Below, one piece after another: positions 1-8,811 of a stretch of DNA of 64,000 nt; positions within the stretch are counted from its first letter, which is position 1, and the number at the start of each line of letters is the position of its first letter. Origin of the DNA: Pseudohoeflea suaedae (lineage in GTDB: Bacteria; Pseudomonadota; Alphaproteobacteria; Rhizobiales; Rhizobiaceae). A program made the translations under genes and the position numbers. The notes under the pieces are model-generated. The model saw nothing but the letters and a program-made list of their open reading frames with translations. It was not told the DNA's origin and searched no databases. The stretch is taken from assembly GCF_004354915.1 (NCBI RefSeq), contig NZ_SMSI01000001.1, positions 992,001-1,056,000 of the forward strand, given 5' to 3'.

Positions 1-159
1 CAGGAAGCCAAGGCACTGACCGCCGGCCTCTCGGTGGGCAACGTCAAGTATCTCTCGCCCGGCGAGGTCAAGACCGCTGGAAAGCTGGTCGGGGCCCAGA
101 TCGACCGCGGCTGGGATCACTGGACGATGACCCTCCGTCAGGCCGGGCTGCTCAAGTAG
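1..159 (+). CDS. C-terminal end of a class II aldolase-fold decarboxylase, probably 3-hydroxy-2-methylpyridine-4,5-dicarboxylate 4-decarboxylase
   Basis: The window opens inside this gene; only the last 52 codons are present, ending in TAG. The tail contains a 'YLSPGEV' element followed by 'DRGWDHW'. This resembles the end of class II aldolase/adducin-fold proteins, which usually finish with a Ser-Pro-Glu-type helix start and a Trp-x-x-Trp helix. In Mesorhizobium loti the vitamin B6 pathway decarboxylase belongs to this fold and lies directly upstream of 4-pyridoxate dehydrogenase. Because the next genes here look like 4-pyridoxate dehydrogenase and FHMPC dehydrogenase, that identity is the best guess. 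The fold is judged from a short tail only, and the function is inferred from neighbours. Confidence 0.5.
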   Translation, partial: QEAKALTAGLSVGNVKYLSPGEVKTAGKLVGAQIDRGWDHWTMTLRQAGLLK

Positions 160-254
160 GCCCGAGATCAACGGGACTCCCGGCTTCCGGCCGGGGTTTC
201 CCGACTTCTCGAGAGGTCCCGGTCTTCCGGGACATCAGGTGAAAGCAGGAAGCT

Positions 255-1889
255 ATGTCGCACGCGGAAAGCTATGACTACATCATCGTTGGAGCCGGAT
301 CCGCGGGTTGCGTACTCGCCCACCGTCTGAGCGCCGACCCCAAATGTTCCGTGCTGCTTCTCGAGGCAGGCGGCTGGGATCGCGACCCGATGATTCACAT
401 TCCGCTCGGCTGGGGAAAGATCCTCACCGAACGCCGCCACGACTGGATGTATTTCTGCGAACCGGAAGACAATGTCGGCGGACGCTCCGTCGAATGCGCA
501 CGCGGCAAGGTGATCGGCGGATCCTCCTCGACCAATGCCATGGCCTATGTGCGCGGCAACCGCGGCGATTACGACCGCTGGGCCGCCAATGGTTTCACCG
601 GCTTTTCCTATGACGAGGTGCTGCCCTACTTCAAGAAGCAGGAAACCTGGGAAGGCGGAGCGGATGCCTGGCGCGGCGGCGACGGCCCCCTCAACACCCA
701 GCACTGCAAATACGAAGACCCGCTGATCGAGGCCTTCGCCGATGCGAGCATCGAGGCGGGCTACCCTCAGACGGAGGATTATAACGGAGAGCGGCAGGAA
801 GGCTTCAGCCGCCTGCAGATGACGATCTCGAACGGTCGTCGCGCCTCCACCGCCTCCGCCTATCTGCGCCCGGCCCTCAAGCGCCCCAATCTCACCGTGC
901 TCACCAAGGCAACGGCAAAGAAGATCGTTCTCAAGAACAGACGCGCCACGGGTGTTGTCATCGACCATGACGGCACCGAACGCACCTTTAACGCGCGCGC
1001 CGAGGTTCTCCTCTCGGGAGGTGTCATCAACACGCCGCAGCTCATGATGCTCTCGGGCATCGGTGCACCGGACGAACTTTCCGCCCAAGGTATCGCGACC
1101 GAAGTGAACCTTCCCTCTGTCGGCAAGAATCTCCAGGACCATGTCTCGGTGATCCTGATGTACAAGCGCAAGAAGCCCGGCGGTCCGTTCCTCAAGAACA
1201 TGCGCGCCGACCGCATCGGCCTCGACTTCATCAAGACCTATCTCACCGGCAAGGGGTTCTCGGCTGACGTGCCGGGCGGAGTGGTGGCCTTCCTGAAGAG
1301 CGGGGCGGATCGGCCGATCCCCGACGTGCAGCTTCTTTTCACCGCGGCCCCGCTTGCCGCATGGCCTTACATGGAGCCTTTCAAGGCGCCGTTCCAGGAC
1401 GGTTTCGCGACCCGCATCGTCGCCACGCAGCCGGAAAGCCGCGGATCGGTGAAGCTCGCCTCGTCCGACCCGATGGCCGCTCCCCTGATCCACCAGAACT
1501 TCCTGCATGCCCAGAAGGACTGGGATTCGCTGCGCGCCGGTTTCCGCGTCGCCCGCGATCTCGCGGCCCAGCCGTCGATGACGCCGTTTATCGAGGCCGA
1601 GTTCTTCCCCGGCCCGAACTGCCAGAGCGACGAAGAGATCGACGCCCATATCCGCAATACCTGCATCACTGTGCACCACCCGGCGGGCACCTGTCGCGCG
1701 GGTAGCGATGCCGATGCCGTCGTCGATCCCCAGCTGCGCGTTCGCGGCGTTGACGGCCTGCGCGTGGTCGATGCCTCCGTCATGCCGGATCTTCCGTCCG
1801 GCAACATCAATGCGGCCGTGATCATGATCGCTGAGAAGGCGGCCGATTTCATCAAGGACTCCCGGAAAATGAATGAGGTCGCGGCATGA
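255..1889 (+). CDS. GMC-family FAD oxidoreductase, probable 4-pyridoxate dehydrogenase
   Basis: This 544-residue flavoprotein belongs to the glucose-methanol-choline family. The FAD-binding GAGSAG motif is at residues 13-18, and the C-terminal active-site region has a His-His pair near residues 473-474 (HHPAGTC) and an Asn in 'SGNINAA'. The usual 'GTCRMG' reads GTCRAG. An AGGA ribosome site lies 5 bases before the ATG. The next gene overlaps by 4 bp and resembles FHMPC 5-dehydrogenase, matching the M. loti gene order in which a GMC-family 4-pyridoxate dehydrogenase precedes it. The inferred reaction is oxidation of 4-pyridoxate to 5-formyl-3-hydroxy-2-methylpyridine-4-carboxylate. Choline dehydrogenase and pyridoxine 4-oxidase are alternatives from the same family. 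The family is certain; the substrate comes from context. Confidence 0.72.
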   Translation: MSHAESYDYIIVGAGSAGCVLAHRLSADPKCSVLLLEAGGWDRDPMIHIPLGWGKILTERRHDWMYFCEPEDNVGGRSVECARGKVIGGSSSTNAMAYVRGNRGDYDRWAANGFTGFSYDEVLPYFKKQETWEGGADAWRGGDGPLNTQHCKYEDPLIEAFADASIEAGYPQTEDYNGERQEGFSRLQMTISNGRRASTASAYLRPALKRPNLTVLTKATAKKIVLKNRRATGVVIDHDGTERTFNARAEVLLSGGVINTPQLMMLSGIGAPDELSAQGIATEVNLPSVGKNLQDHVSVILMYKRKKPGGPFLKNMRADRIGLDFIKTYLTGKGFSADVPGGVVAFLKSGADRPIPDVQLLFTAAPLAAWPYMEPFKAPFQDGFATRIVATQPESRGSVKLASSDPMAAPLIHQNFLHAQKDWDSLRAGFRVARDLAAQPSMTPFIEAEFFPGPNCQSDEEIDAHIRNTCITVHHPAGTCRAGSDADAVVDPQLRVRGVDGLRVVDASVMPDLPSGNINAAVIMIAEKAADFIKDSRKMNEVAA

Positions 1890-2815
1890 TCAAGCGTGTT
1901 GCCATAATCGGACTTGGAACGATGGGCCCCGGCATGGCGGCCCGCCTGGCGCGCGGCGGCGTCGAAGTGGCTGCCTACGACATTTCGGCCGAAGCGCTCG
2001 AACGCGCCCGCAACATGATGGCCACCGCCAATGGTGTTCTCGATGCGCTCGGCATCGACGCGCCCGCGGAGGGCGCTGCCGATGTCCGCTTCACCGACGA
2101 CCTCGAGGATGCCGTCAAGGGCGCCGATCTCGTCATCGAGAACGTGCCCGAGAAGGAAGAGATCAAGGCCTCGGTCTACAAGCAGATCGACGGGATGATT
2201 TCGGCAGATACGATCGTCGCGTCCGACACGTCGGGTATACCGATCACCAAGCTCCAGGCGCATATCTCGAACCCGTCCCGCATGGTCGGCATGCACTGGT
2301 CCAACCCGCCGCACATCATCCCGATGATCGAGGTCATCCGTGGCGAACAGACCGCGGTGGAAACGGTCGAGACCATTCGGGACTTCATCAGGTCGCTTGG
2401 CCTGCTGCCCGTTCTTCTCAAGAAGGACGTGCCGGGTTTCGTGGAAAACCGCGTGCTTTACGCGCTGCTGCGCGAAGTCGTCGATCTGGTGGAGCGCGAC
2501 GTCATCGAGCCTGAAGACATCGATACATGCGTGTCCTGGGGCATCGGCTACAAGCTTGCGGTCGTCGGTCCCATGGCGCTTCTCGATATGGCCGGGATGG
2601 ACATCTACCATTCGGTTTCGTCCTTCCTCAACGAAGACCTCTGCGACCGCAAGGATGTCGCGCCCCTGGTCAGGAAGCAGATGGATGCCGGCAAGCTCGG
2701 CATCAAGTCGGGCGAGGGGGTCTACTCCTACACACCGGAGCGCATCGCCGAGCTGCAGCCCGAGCGGGCGCGGAAACTGGTCGCGATACGCCGCATTCTC
2801 GAGGGGCGCGACTAA
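1886..2815 (+). CDS. 3-hydroxyacyl-CoA dehydrogenase-like protein, probable FHMPC 5-dehydrogenase (vitamin B6 degradation)
   Basis: The 309-residue protein has an N-terminal Rossmann fold with GLGTMG at residues 9-14 and a C-terminal helical domain of the 3-hydroxyacyl-CoA dehydrogenase type. The catalytic-type His region 'GMHWSNPPH' is present. In M. loti, 5-formyl-3-hydroxy-2-methylpyridine-4-carboxylate 5-dehydrogenase is an NAD-dependent enzyme of this fold and of this length, encoded directly after 4-pyridoxate dehydrogenase. The start codon overlaps the upstream stop (ATGA), so the two genes are translationally coupled. The inferred product is 3-hydroxy-2-methylpyridine-4,5-dicarboxylate, the substrate of the decarboxylase cut by the window edge. 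Without context it would be called 3-hydroxybutyryl-CoA dehydrogenase. Confidence 0.75.
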   Translation: MIKRVAIIGLGTMGPGMAARLARGGVEVAAYDISAEALERARNMMATANGVLDALGIDAPAEGAADVRFTDDLEDAVKGADLVIENVPEKEEIKASVYKQIDGMISADTIVASDTSGIPITKLQAHISNPSRMVGMHWSNPPHIIPMIEVIRGEQTAVETVETIRDFIRSLGLLPVLLKKDVPGFVENRVLYALLREVVDLVERDVIEPEDIDTCVSWGIGYKLAVVGPMALLDMAGMDIYHSVSSFLNEDLCDRKDVAPLVRKQMDAGKLGIKSGEGVYSYTPERIAELQPERARKLVAIRRILEGRD

Positions 2816-2847
2816 AGGCCATGGCGACGAGACGGGGAGAGGAGCTC

Positions 2848-3357
2848 ATGAGTGAAAACGGGATCATCCGGGCCGAGGCGCTCGTCGTGAAACTCGTCGG
2901 GCTGCTTCTGGGTCTCGGGCTCATTGCCATGGTCCTGGTCAACGTTGCCAACGCCATGGGGCGGTATACGGGCTGGTTTTCGCTGGTCGGCGCCGACGAG
3001 CTCCTTGTCTACGGCATGATCTGGATCGTCATGCTTGGCGCCATCCTCGCCGCACGCAACCGCGATCACCTCTCCGTCAACCTGCTGCCGGCCGCGATGA
3101 ACGGGCGGCTGGGCGCCGTCATCCAGCTCTTTGTCGATATCGCGACCGTTGCAGTTTCGATCTTCATCGCCTGGCACAGCTTCGTCTTCATCGAACGCAT
3201 TTCCGCGCTCAACCAGACAAGCATGGGCCTCGGCATTCCGATGGTCATTCCGCATTCCGCGATCCTGGTGGGCTTTATCGGCATTGCAGCCGTCACCGCC
3301 TTCCTGACGCTCGTCGACATCTTCCGCTTCACCGCATCGAAGGGAGCAGCGCAATGA
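2848..3357 (+). CDS. TRAP transporter small membrane subunit (DctQ)
   Basis: The 169-residue protein has four hydrophobic segments, near residues 10-30, 47-66, 87-110 and 128-152, as expected for the DctQ subunit that pairs with DctM in the inner membrane. The ATG at 2848 is chosen because GGAGAGGAG stands just upstream; an in-frame ATG at 2821 has no such site. It lies 32 bases after the FHMPC dehydrogenase-like gene and overlaps dctM by 4 bp. TRAP systems take up organic acids driven by a Na+ or H+ gradient. Standing beside the 4-pyridoxate-degrading genes, this one may import 4-pyridoxate or a related pyridine carboxylate. The substrate is inferred. Confidence 0.88.
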   Translation: MSENGIIRAEALVVKLVGLLLGLGLIAMVLVNVANAMGRYTGWFSLVGADELLVYGMIWIVMLGAILAARNRDHLSVNLLPAAMNGRLGAVIQLFVDIATVAVSIFIAWHSFVFIERISALNQTSMGLGIPMVIPHSAILVGFIGIAAVTAFLTLVDIFRFTASKGAAQ

Positions 3358-4628
3358 CCTGGGTTCTCGGTCTCAGCGTCGCTGCCCTGATCGCGCTCGG
3401 GGCGCCCATCTTCGTCGCCTTGCTGTCGGCGGCCGCGCTCGCGCTCCTCTTCTTTCCCGGACCGCCGCTGATTGCGCTTCAGCAGACGATCTTCGGAGGG
3501 CTCGATGCCTATGCGCTTCTGTCGGTCCCGTTCTTCGTCTTCGCCGGCGAACTGATGGCGATCAGCGGCATTGCCGACCGGCTGATCAACCTCGTGCGTG
3601 CGCTCTTCGGCCGAGTTCCCGGATCGCTCGGTATCGCGGCGCTCGGCGGGTCGACGCTGATCGGCACCATTTGCGGTTCGTCGGCGGCGGCCGTCGCCGC
3701 GGTCGGTCGCAACATGTACCCGCAGCTGATCGAGAACGGTTATGGCCGCACGCGTGCTGCCGGCATCATCACCTCGAGCGGCGCCATCGACATCGTCATT
3801 CCGCCGTCCATCGCGATGATCCTCTATGGCGCCTCGGCCGAACAGTCGATCGCCAAGCTGTTCATCGCCGGCATCATTCCCGGCATCGTCATGGCGCTCC
3901 TCATGGCCGGCTACATCTCGATCTCGGCTCTCCTGGCCAGGATCCCGCGTGAGGAAAGCTTCCGCGCCCGCGTAGCCTGGCAGGCGTTCAAGCAGGCATT
4001 CTGGGCGCTCACCATGCCGGCCTTCGTCATGGTCGGGATCTATGCGGGCCTCTTCTCGCCGACCGAAGCCGGTGGATTTGCCTGCGCCTATGCCGCCTTC
4101 ATCGGCATGGTCATCTACCGTACGGTCAGCTTCAGGAGCCTGCTCGAAGCAGCCGTCAGTTCCGCGATGATGACCGCGCGGATCATGATCGTCGTCGCCG
4201 CAGCGGGCGTCATCAGTTGGGTTCTCACAGTGGAAGGCGTGCCGCAGGCCCTGATTGCGGCCACGGCCGATGCGGGTCTCTCCCCGCTCGGCTTCCTTCT
4301 CTGTGTGAACCTTCTTCTTCTCGCCATCGGCTGTGTACTGGATCCGACTTCCGCAATCCTCGTGCTCTCGCCGCTCCTCGTGCCGATCGCGGTTTCACTC
4401 GGCATCGATCCGATCCACTTCGGCATCGTCATGACCGTCAATCTCGCCATCGGGATGTTCACCCCGCCTTTCGGCCTGAACATCTTCGTCGCCCAGTCGG
4501 TTCTCGGCATCCGGACATCGGAAATCTACCGGGGCGTCCTGCCCTTCATCGGGGTGCAGGTCTCCGCCCTCGCGCTCATCACCCTCGTCCCAGCGCTCTC
4601 GCTATGGCTGCTTCACGGCATGTCCTGA
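3354..4628 (+). CDS. TRAP transporter large permease (DctM)
   Basis: The 424-residue protein is almost wholly hydrophobic, with about a dozen membrane spans. It carries DctM hallmarks such as 'GTICGSSAAAVAAVG' in the middle of the first half and 'PPSIAMILYG' after it. The length is typical of the family. The ATG overlaps the stop of the small subunit (ATGA). It is the ion-coupled translocation channel of the TRAP system. The solute-binding protein gene follows after 29 bp, so all three parts are present in one transcription unit with B6 catabolic genes. Confidence 0.93.
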   Translation: MTWVLGLSVAALIALGAPIFVALLSAAALALLFFPGPPLIALQQTIFGGLDAYALLSVPFFVFAGELMAISGIADRLINLVRALFGRVPGSLGIAALGGSTLIGTICGSSAAAVAAVGRNMYPQLIENGYGRTRAAGIITSSGAIDIVIPPSIAMILYGASAEQSIAKLFIAGIIPGIVMALLMAGYISISALLARIPREESFRARVAWQAFKQAFWALTMPAFVMVGIYAGLFSPTEAGGFACAYAAFIGMVIYRTVSFRSLLEAAVSSAMMTARIMIVVAAAGVISWVLTVEGVPQALIAATADAGLSPLGFLLCVNLLLLAIGCVLDPTSAILVLSPLLVPIAVSLGIDPIHFGIVMTVNLAIGMFTPPFGLNIFVAQSVLGIRTSEIYRGVLPFIGVQVSALALITLVPALSLWLLHGMS

Positions 4629-4657
4629 TCGAAAGCAAAGAACACGGAGTAACCAGA

Positions 4658-5683
4658 ATGACATTGCAGACCAGTTTGAAGTTGACGCGCCGCGCTCTCG
4701 CAGCGGCAGCCCTCACAGTCCTCCTGCCTTTCGGTGGCTCCGCCTACGCCCAGAGCACCATGAAGCTCGCTTCGGCGACCATCAACGACGTGCAGCACGA
4801 GTGGCAGAAGGAATTCCAGAAGGAAATCGAAGCCCGCGTCGGCGAGGAGCTGAAGATCGAGATCTATCCGGCCTCGCAGCTCGGCGCGATCCCGCGCATG
4901 TCCGAAGGGGTTCTTCTCGGAACGATCGAGGCCTTCACCACCCCGACCTCGTTCGTGACCAATGTGGACCCGCGCTTCCAGGCCTTCGACGTTCCGGGCA
5001 TGTTCAAGAATGCCGACGAAGTCGATGCGGTCATTCACGACAAGGATTTCCGCGACTACCTGGAGACGCTCTTTCTCGACAAGGGCGTGCGCATCGTCGG
5101 CGCGATTTTCAACTCGCCGACCCAGATGCTGACCCGCGAGCCGGTCACCACCATCGAGGGCATGAACGGTCTCAAGGTCCGCACCTTCGCTTCCCCGCTT
5201 CAGATGAAGCCGATGGAAGCCGTCGGCGTCACCCCGACCCCGCTGGCGCTCTCGGAGGTCATTCCGCAGCTGCAGGCCGGCGGTATCGACGGCATGCTTG
5301 CAGGCATCCCGATCCTGTCGGCGTTCAAGTTCTACGACACGGCCAAGCACGTCACCAACATCAACATGAACCAGATCGTCTCGGTGACGCTCGTCAACGA
5401 AGCCTGGTTCCAGTCGCAGTCCGATGAGGTGAAGACGGCAATCATCGAAGCCGGTCGCGCGGCCGAGACAACGGTCTTCCCGTGGGGCGTCGACAATGTG
5501 GAGCGCGCCGAGAAGGTGTGGCTCGACAATGGCGGCGAAGTTCACATGCTGCCCGAAGACCAGCAGAAAGAGCTTCAGGCGACCTTCGCGAAGGCGGCCG
5601 ACGACGTCATCGCCGACCAGCCCGAAGTCATCGAAGTCAAGGATCGCATCGAAGCCAAGCTCGAAGAGGTCCGCGCGAAATGA
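4658..5683 (+). CDS. TRAP transporter solute-binding protein (DctP family)
   Basis: The 341-residue protein begins with a Sec-type signal peptide: Arg-Arg at 11-12, a hydrophobic stretch, and likely cleavage after 'AYA' at residue 31. The mature part follows the DctP pattern, including 'YPASQLG' and 'GLKVRTFASP'. The Arg in 'KVRTF' corresponds to the carboxylate-binding Arg of the family, which points to an organic-acid ligand. A GGAG site lies before the ATG at 4658; a longer open frame upstream runs inside dctM and is not used. In the periplasm it should deliver the ligand to the DctQM pair. Location in the B6 operon suggests a pyridine carboxylate, which is an inference. Confidence 0.9.
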   Translation: MTLQTSLKLTRRALAAAALTVLLPFGGSAYAQSTMKLASATINDVQHEWQKEFQKEIEARVGEELKIEIYPASQLGAIPRMSEGVLLGTIEAFTTPTSFVTNVDPRFQAFDVPGMFKNADEVDAVIHDKDFRDYLETLFLDKGVRIVGAIFNSPTQMLTREPVTTIEGMNGLKVRTFASPLQMKPMEAVGVTPTPLALSEVIPQLQAGGIDGMLAGIPILSAFKFYDTAKHVTNINMNQIVSVTLVNEAWFQSQSDEVKTAIIEAGRAAETTVFPWGVDNVERAEKVWLDNGGEVHMLPEDQQKELQATFAKAADDVIADQPEVIEVKDRIEAKLEEVRAK

Positions 5684-5688
5684 CGAGC

Positions 5689-6183
5689 CTAGCCGCCCGC
5701 AGCGTCGCAGCTCAGACCGGCATCGTCGCTGGCATGGCAGGAATAGCGCAGCGTCGCTTCCGCCGGGCCGGCTGCGATCGGCAGGGTAAGACGCGTGCGG
5801 CCGGCTTCGCCTGCGCACCAGAGGGCTTCGACCGGCATCCGATCATTCGTGGCGTTCATCAGGTTGAAGACGCCGGTCTTGCGGTCGTGCCACAGCGTCA
5901 AATTCAGTTCGGCGCCGGGAGAAACCGCTCCGAGCTTGTCGGAATACCAGTGTGCAAGCGCCGCCTCGCAGTTGAGCGTGGAGGACGTGGCATTGGCGAC
6001 CGTGATCTCGACCGGTTCCGCGCCTTCGGTGCCGTGAATGATGCCTGAATAAGGCACGTAAGCTCCGCTCTCGGCTCCGGCCGGGAGCGTACCAAGCCCA
6101 GCAGACAGGGCCATAACAACAAAAGAAAGTCTGCTCACCGCTTTCACTTGTGAACGGGAAACCGACAACCATTGTGGGAACAT
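5689..6183 (-). CDS. Small secreted four-cysteine protein of unknown function
   Basis: This 164-residue protein is encoded opposite to its neighbours. It has an N-terminal hydrophobic segment and likely signal cleavage after 'PAGAES' near residue 39. The mature part of about 125 residues has four cysteines (contexts LNCEA, LWCAG, RYSCH, LSCDA), suggesting two disulfides in the periplasm or outside. Starts at 6183, 6186 or 6114 are possible. Its 3' end lies 5 bp from the end of dctP. Its 5' end abuts the BMP gene start at 6185, so promoters for both must overlap each other's coding region. I do not recognise the family. Codon use matches the surroundings, so it looks like a real gene. Confidence 0.6.
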   Translation of the reverse strand: MFPQWLSVSRSQVKAVSRLSFVVMALSAGLGTLPAGAESGAYVPYSGIIHGTEGAEPVEITVANATSSTLNCEAALAHWYSDKLGAVSPGAELNLTLWHDRKTGVFNLMNATNDRMPVEALWCAGEAGRTRLTLPIAAGPAEATLRYSCHASDDAGLSCDAAGG

Positions 6184-6184
6184 C

Positions 6185-7201
6185 ATGATGAAACACCTAC
6201 TCATTTCTGCCGCGCTCAGCGTGGTCCTGGCGGCTCCGGCATTTGCCGCCGATGTTGATACCATAGCCATCCTTACTCCGGAACAAGGCAGCGACTACGG
6301 CTGGAACCAGCAGGGCGTCGATGCGGCCAAGGCTGCAGCCGAAGCCACCGGCGTCGAGATCATCGTGGCTGAAGGCCTCGGATACGGCGACGTCCGTGCA
6401 CCGATGCGCGAAATCGCCGCCGACGGCGCCGATCTGATGATCGCTCACGCCAGCGGCTACAACACGGCCGGTCCGGAAATCGCAGAGGAAACCGGCGTGG
6501 CGGTTGCCATTGTCGACAGCCCCGATGCGCTGGTGCCCGGCAAGGTCGCCGACTACACCCTTTCGGGTCATGAAGGCGCCTACCTGGCAGGCCGTCTTGC
6601 CGCCAAGATGACGACCACCGGCACGGTCGGTATCGTCGTCTCCGGTGAGCCGCCCTCCTGGAACTCGCAGTCGGCCGGTTTTGCCGAAGGCGTCAAGGCC
6701 GAGAACCCGGATGTGAAGATCCTGTACTCGGTCATCGGCCCGGCAGCCTATTCGGATGCCGCCGGCGGCAACCGCGTGACCACCTCGGTCATCGCAGCCG
6801 GTGCCGACATCATCTTCGGTCAGGGCAACGGCTCCAGCTTCGGCATGATCCAGGCCGTCGAATCCAACAAGGCCACCGACGGTTCGGACGTCCTGTTCAT
6901 CGACGTGATCGGCGACAAGTCCGAACTCGACAAGGGTCATCTGCTGACCTCGGTCCTTTGGGACATGACGCCGGTCTATACCGCCATGATCGAAGACCTG
7001 AAGGCCGACAAGTTCGGTACTCACGGCTATTCGATCAGCCTGGCCGACGATTCCGTCAAGCTGGTCAAGACCCCGCAGGTCGACGAGAAGGCCTGGGAAG
7101 AGGTGATGGCCCTGCGCGAGCAGATCATCGCCGGCGACATCAAGGTCGAACCCAAGTTCGAAGCCGAAGATGTCCGCGCTCTGGTCACAGTGGCCGAGTG
7201 A
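6185..7201 (+). CDS. BMP/PnrA-family ABC transporter substrate-binding protein
   Basis: The 338-residue protein has a Sec signal ending at 'AFAA' near residue 21 and the periplasmic BMP fold: 'GWNQQGVDAAKAA' near the start, then 'ADLMIAHASGY' and 'GADIIFGQGNGSS'. BMP proteins usually bind nucleosides or riboflavin-like compounds through aromatic stacking. Here the operon continues with an ATPase, two permeases and three B6-vitamer enzymes, so an uncharged vitamer such as pyridoxal, pyridoxamine or pyridoxine is a reasonable ligand. That substrate is an inference. Tandem ATGs at 6185 and 6188 are both possible starts. Confidence 0.9.
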   Translation: MMKHLLISAALSVVLAAPAFAADVDTIAILTPEQGSDYGWNQQGVDAAKAAAEATGVEIIVAEGLGYGDVRAPMREIAADGADLMIAHASGYNTAGPEIAEETGVAVAIVDSPDALVPGKVADYTLSGHEGAYLAGRLAAKMTTTGTVGIVVSGEPPSWNSQSAGFAEGVKAENPDVKILYSVIGPAAYSDAAGGNRVTTSVIAAGADIIFGQGNGSSFGMIQAVESNKATDGSDVLFIDVIGDKSELDKGHLLTSVLWDMTPVYTAMIEDLKADKFGTHGYSISLADDSVKLVKTPQVDEKAWEEVMALREQIIAGDIKVEPKFEAEDVRALVTVAE

Positions 7202-7209
7202 GACGCACC

Positions 7210-8811
7210 GTGGCTGTTGCAACGGATAAATTGAACGACCTGTCCCCGGAAACGGGGGCAGGCGTCATCGGTGTGCACGGTGTGACCAAGCGCTTCCCCG
7301 GCGTGGTTGCGGTCGACAACGTGTCCTTGAAATTTCATCCGGGCGAGGTGCATGTCCTGCTGGGAGAGAACGGTGCCGGGAAGTCGACGCTGGTCGGCAT
7401 TCTCTCCGGTCTGCAGGAACCCGACGAGGGCTACCTTTCGCTCAACGGCGAGAAGGCCCGCCTGGCAAGCCCCTCGGCCAGCCTCGACGCCGGCATCAGC
7501 ACGGTCTTCCAGCATTCCATGCTCGTGCCCACGCTGACAGTCCTGGAAAACCTGACACTCGGGGCTCCCTGGTATCAGCGTCCGCCTCGCGCGCAGATCG
7601 CCGCGCGCATGGACGAATTGAAACGCGAATTCGCGCTCTCGCTCCCCCTCGACGCCATCACCGGAGAACTCTCCCTCGGTCAGCAGCAGCAGATCGAGAT
7701 TGCCCGCGCCCTGCTGCGCGACAGCAAGGTGCTGATCCTCGACGAGGCCACCTCCATGCTCACGCCGCAGGGCGCGCAGGAGCTCGGCGAGCGCATGCAG
7801 CAACTGGTCAAGAGCGGCCTCGCGGTGATCTTCATCACCCACAAGCTCGCCGAGGCCTATCGCTACGGCAACCGTATTTCCGTGCTCAAGCAGGGCGCGC
7901 TTGCCGGCGAGATGGGGCCTGAGGAACTCAAGGGCATGACCGAGGACGAAGCCGTCGACGAGATCGTCCGGCTGATGTTCGGTCGCGAAGCCGGCCAGAC
8001 CTCGACAGACCATCGCGCCAGTACCGCCCGTGACCAGATCGCGCTGAAGGTCGAGAACCTTTCGACACAGGGCGATGCCGACGTCATGGGCCTTCACGAC
8101 ATCTCCCTTTCGCTGCGCGCCGGCGAGATCGTCGGTATCGCCGGTATCGACGGCAACGGCCAGAAACAGCTTGCCGAAGCCATGGCCGGTCAGCGTGCAC
8201 TGACATCGGGTCGTGTGGAACTTCACGGCGAGGACATCACCGGCGCATCCGTCGCACAGCGCCGCCGCAAGGGACTTCGGTATCTGACCGACGATCGCCT
8301 GTCCGAAGGATCTGTCGGGGCCTTTCCGATCTCCGAAAATACCGTCCTCAAGGATATCGGCCAGCCGCCGTTCTGGGTGAACGGCATCGAAAGGCCGAAC
8401 CGGATCGCCGAACATGCCCGGGAACTGATCAGGACATTCTCCGTCCGCACGCCGGGCGAGCAGACCCCGATCGGCCGATTGTCGGGCGGCAACATCCAGA
8501 AGGTGCTTCTGGGGCGGGAATTATCGGGTGATGCCCGCGTGGTCGTCTTCAACAAGCCGACCTACGGTCTCGATCTCCAGAATATCGATGCCTCGCGCCA
8601 GCGCATCGCCGAGATCGCCGGGCGCGGTCTGGGCGTCGTACTCATCTCCACCGACCTCGACGAACTGATGGCGCTGTCGGACCGGATAGCGGTGATGGAA
8701 GGTGGACGTATTCGCGGTGTCGTCGAAAACGACGGAACCGGCGAGGCCCTTCGCCTTCGCATCGGCCGCATGATGGCCGGCGAGGAAGAACACAAGCAGG
8801 CGACGGCATGA
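7210..8811 (+). CDS. ABC transporter ATP-binding protein with two nucleotide-binding domains (BMP/nucleoside-type importer)
   Basis: The 533-residue protein, starting at GTG 7210, has two ABC domains. The first is complete: Walker A GENGAGKS at 52-59, signature 'LSLGQQQ' and Walker B 'LILDEATSM'. The second is degenerate: the Walker A region reads 'GIDGNGQ', the Walker B region 'VVFNKPT', while the signature 'LSGGNIQ' remains. This asymmetry is usual in ATPases that pair with BMP-type binding proteins (YufO/NupA-like). It starts 8 bp after the binding-protein stop and overlaps the first permease by 4 bp. It should power import through the two following permeases. Confidence 0.92.
   Translation: MAVATDKLNDLSPETGAGVIGVHGVTKRFPGVVAVDNVSLKFHPGEVHVLLGENGAGKSTLVGILSGLQEPDEGYLSLNGEKARLASPSASLDAGISTVFQHSMLVPTLTVLENLTLGAPWYQRPPRAQIAARMDELKREFALSLPLDAITGELSLGQQQQIEIARALLRDSKVLILDEATSMLTPQGAQELGERMQQLVKSGLAVIFITHKLAEAYRYGNRISVLKQGALAGEMGPEELKGMTEDEAVDEIVRLMFGREAGQTSTDHRASTARDQIALKVENLSTQGDADVMGLHDISLSLRAGEIVGIAGIDGNGQKQLAEAMAGQRALTSGRVELHGEDITGASVAQRRRKGLRYLTDDRLSEGSVGAFPISENTVLKDIGQPPFWVNGIERPNRIAEHARELIRTFSVRTPGEQTPIGRLSGGNIQKVLLGRELSGDARVVVFNKPTYGLDLQNIDASRQRIAEIAGRGLGVVLISTDLDELMALSDRIAVMEGGRIRGVVENDGTGEALRLRIGRMMAGEEEHKQATA

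Noticed and set aside
168-1679. Long antisense frames over the GMC oxidoreductase and many other GC-rich genes
   Set aside because: Shadow frames are expected in high-GC DNA; their residues are biased to Arg, His, Ala and Gly and show no motifs.
255-1889. Choline dehydrogenase (betA)
   Set aside because: Same family, but no betaine aldehyde dehydrogenase or BetI is near, and the following gene fits the 4-pyridoxate pathway.
7210-8811. Damaged second ATPase domain as a sign of gene decay
   Set aside because: A degenerate second nucleotide-binding domain is normal in ATPases of BMP-type importers, and the rest of the protein is intact.
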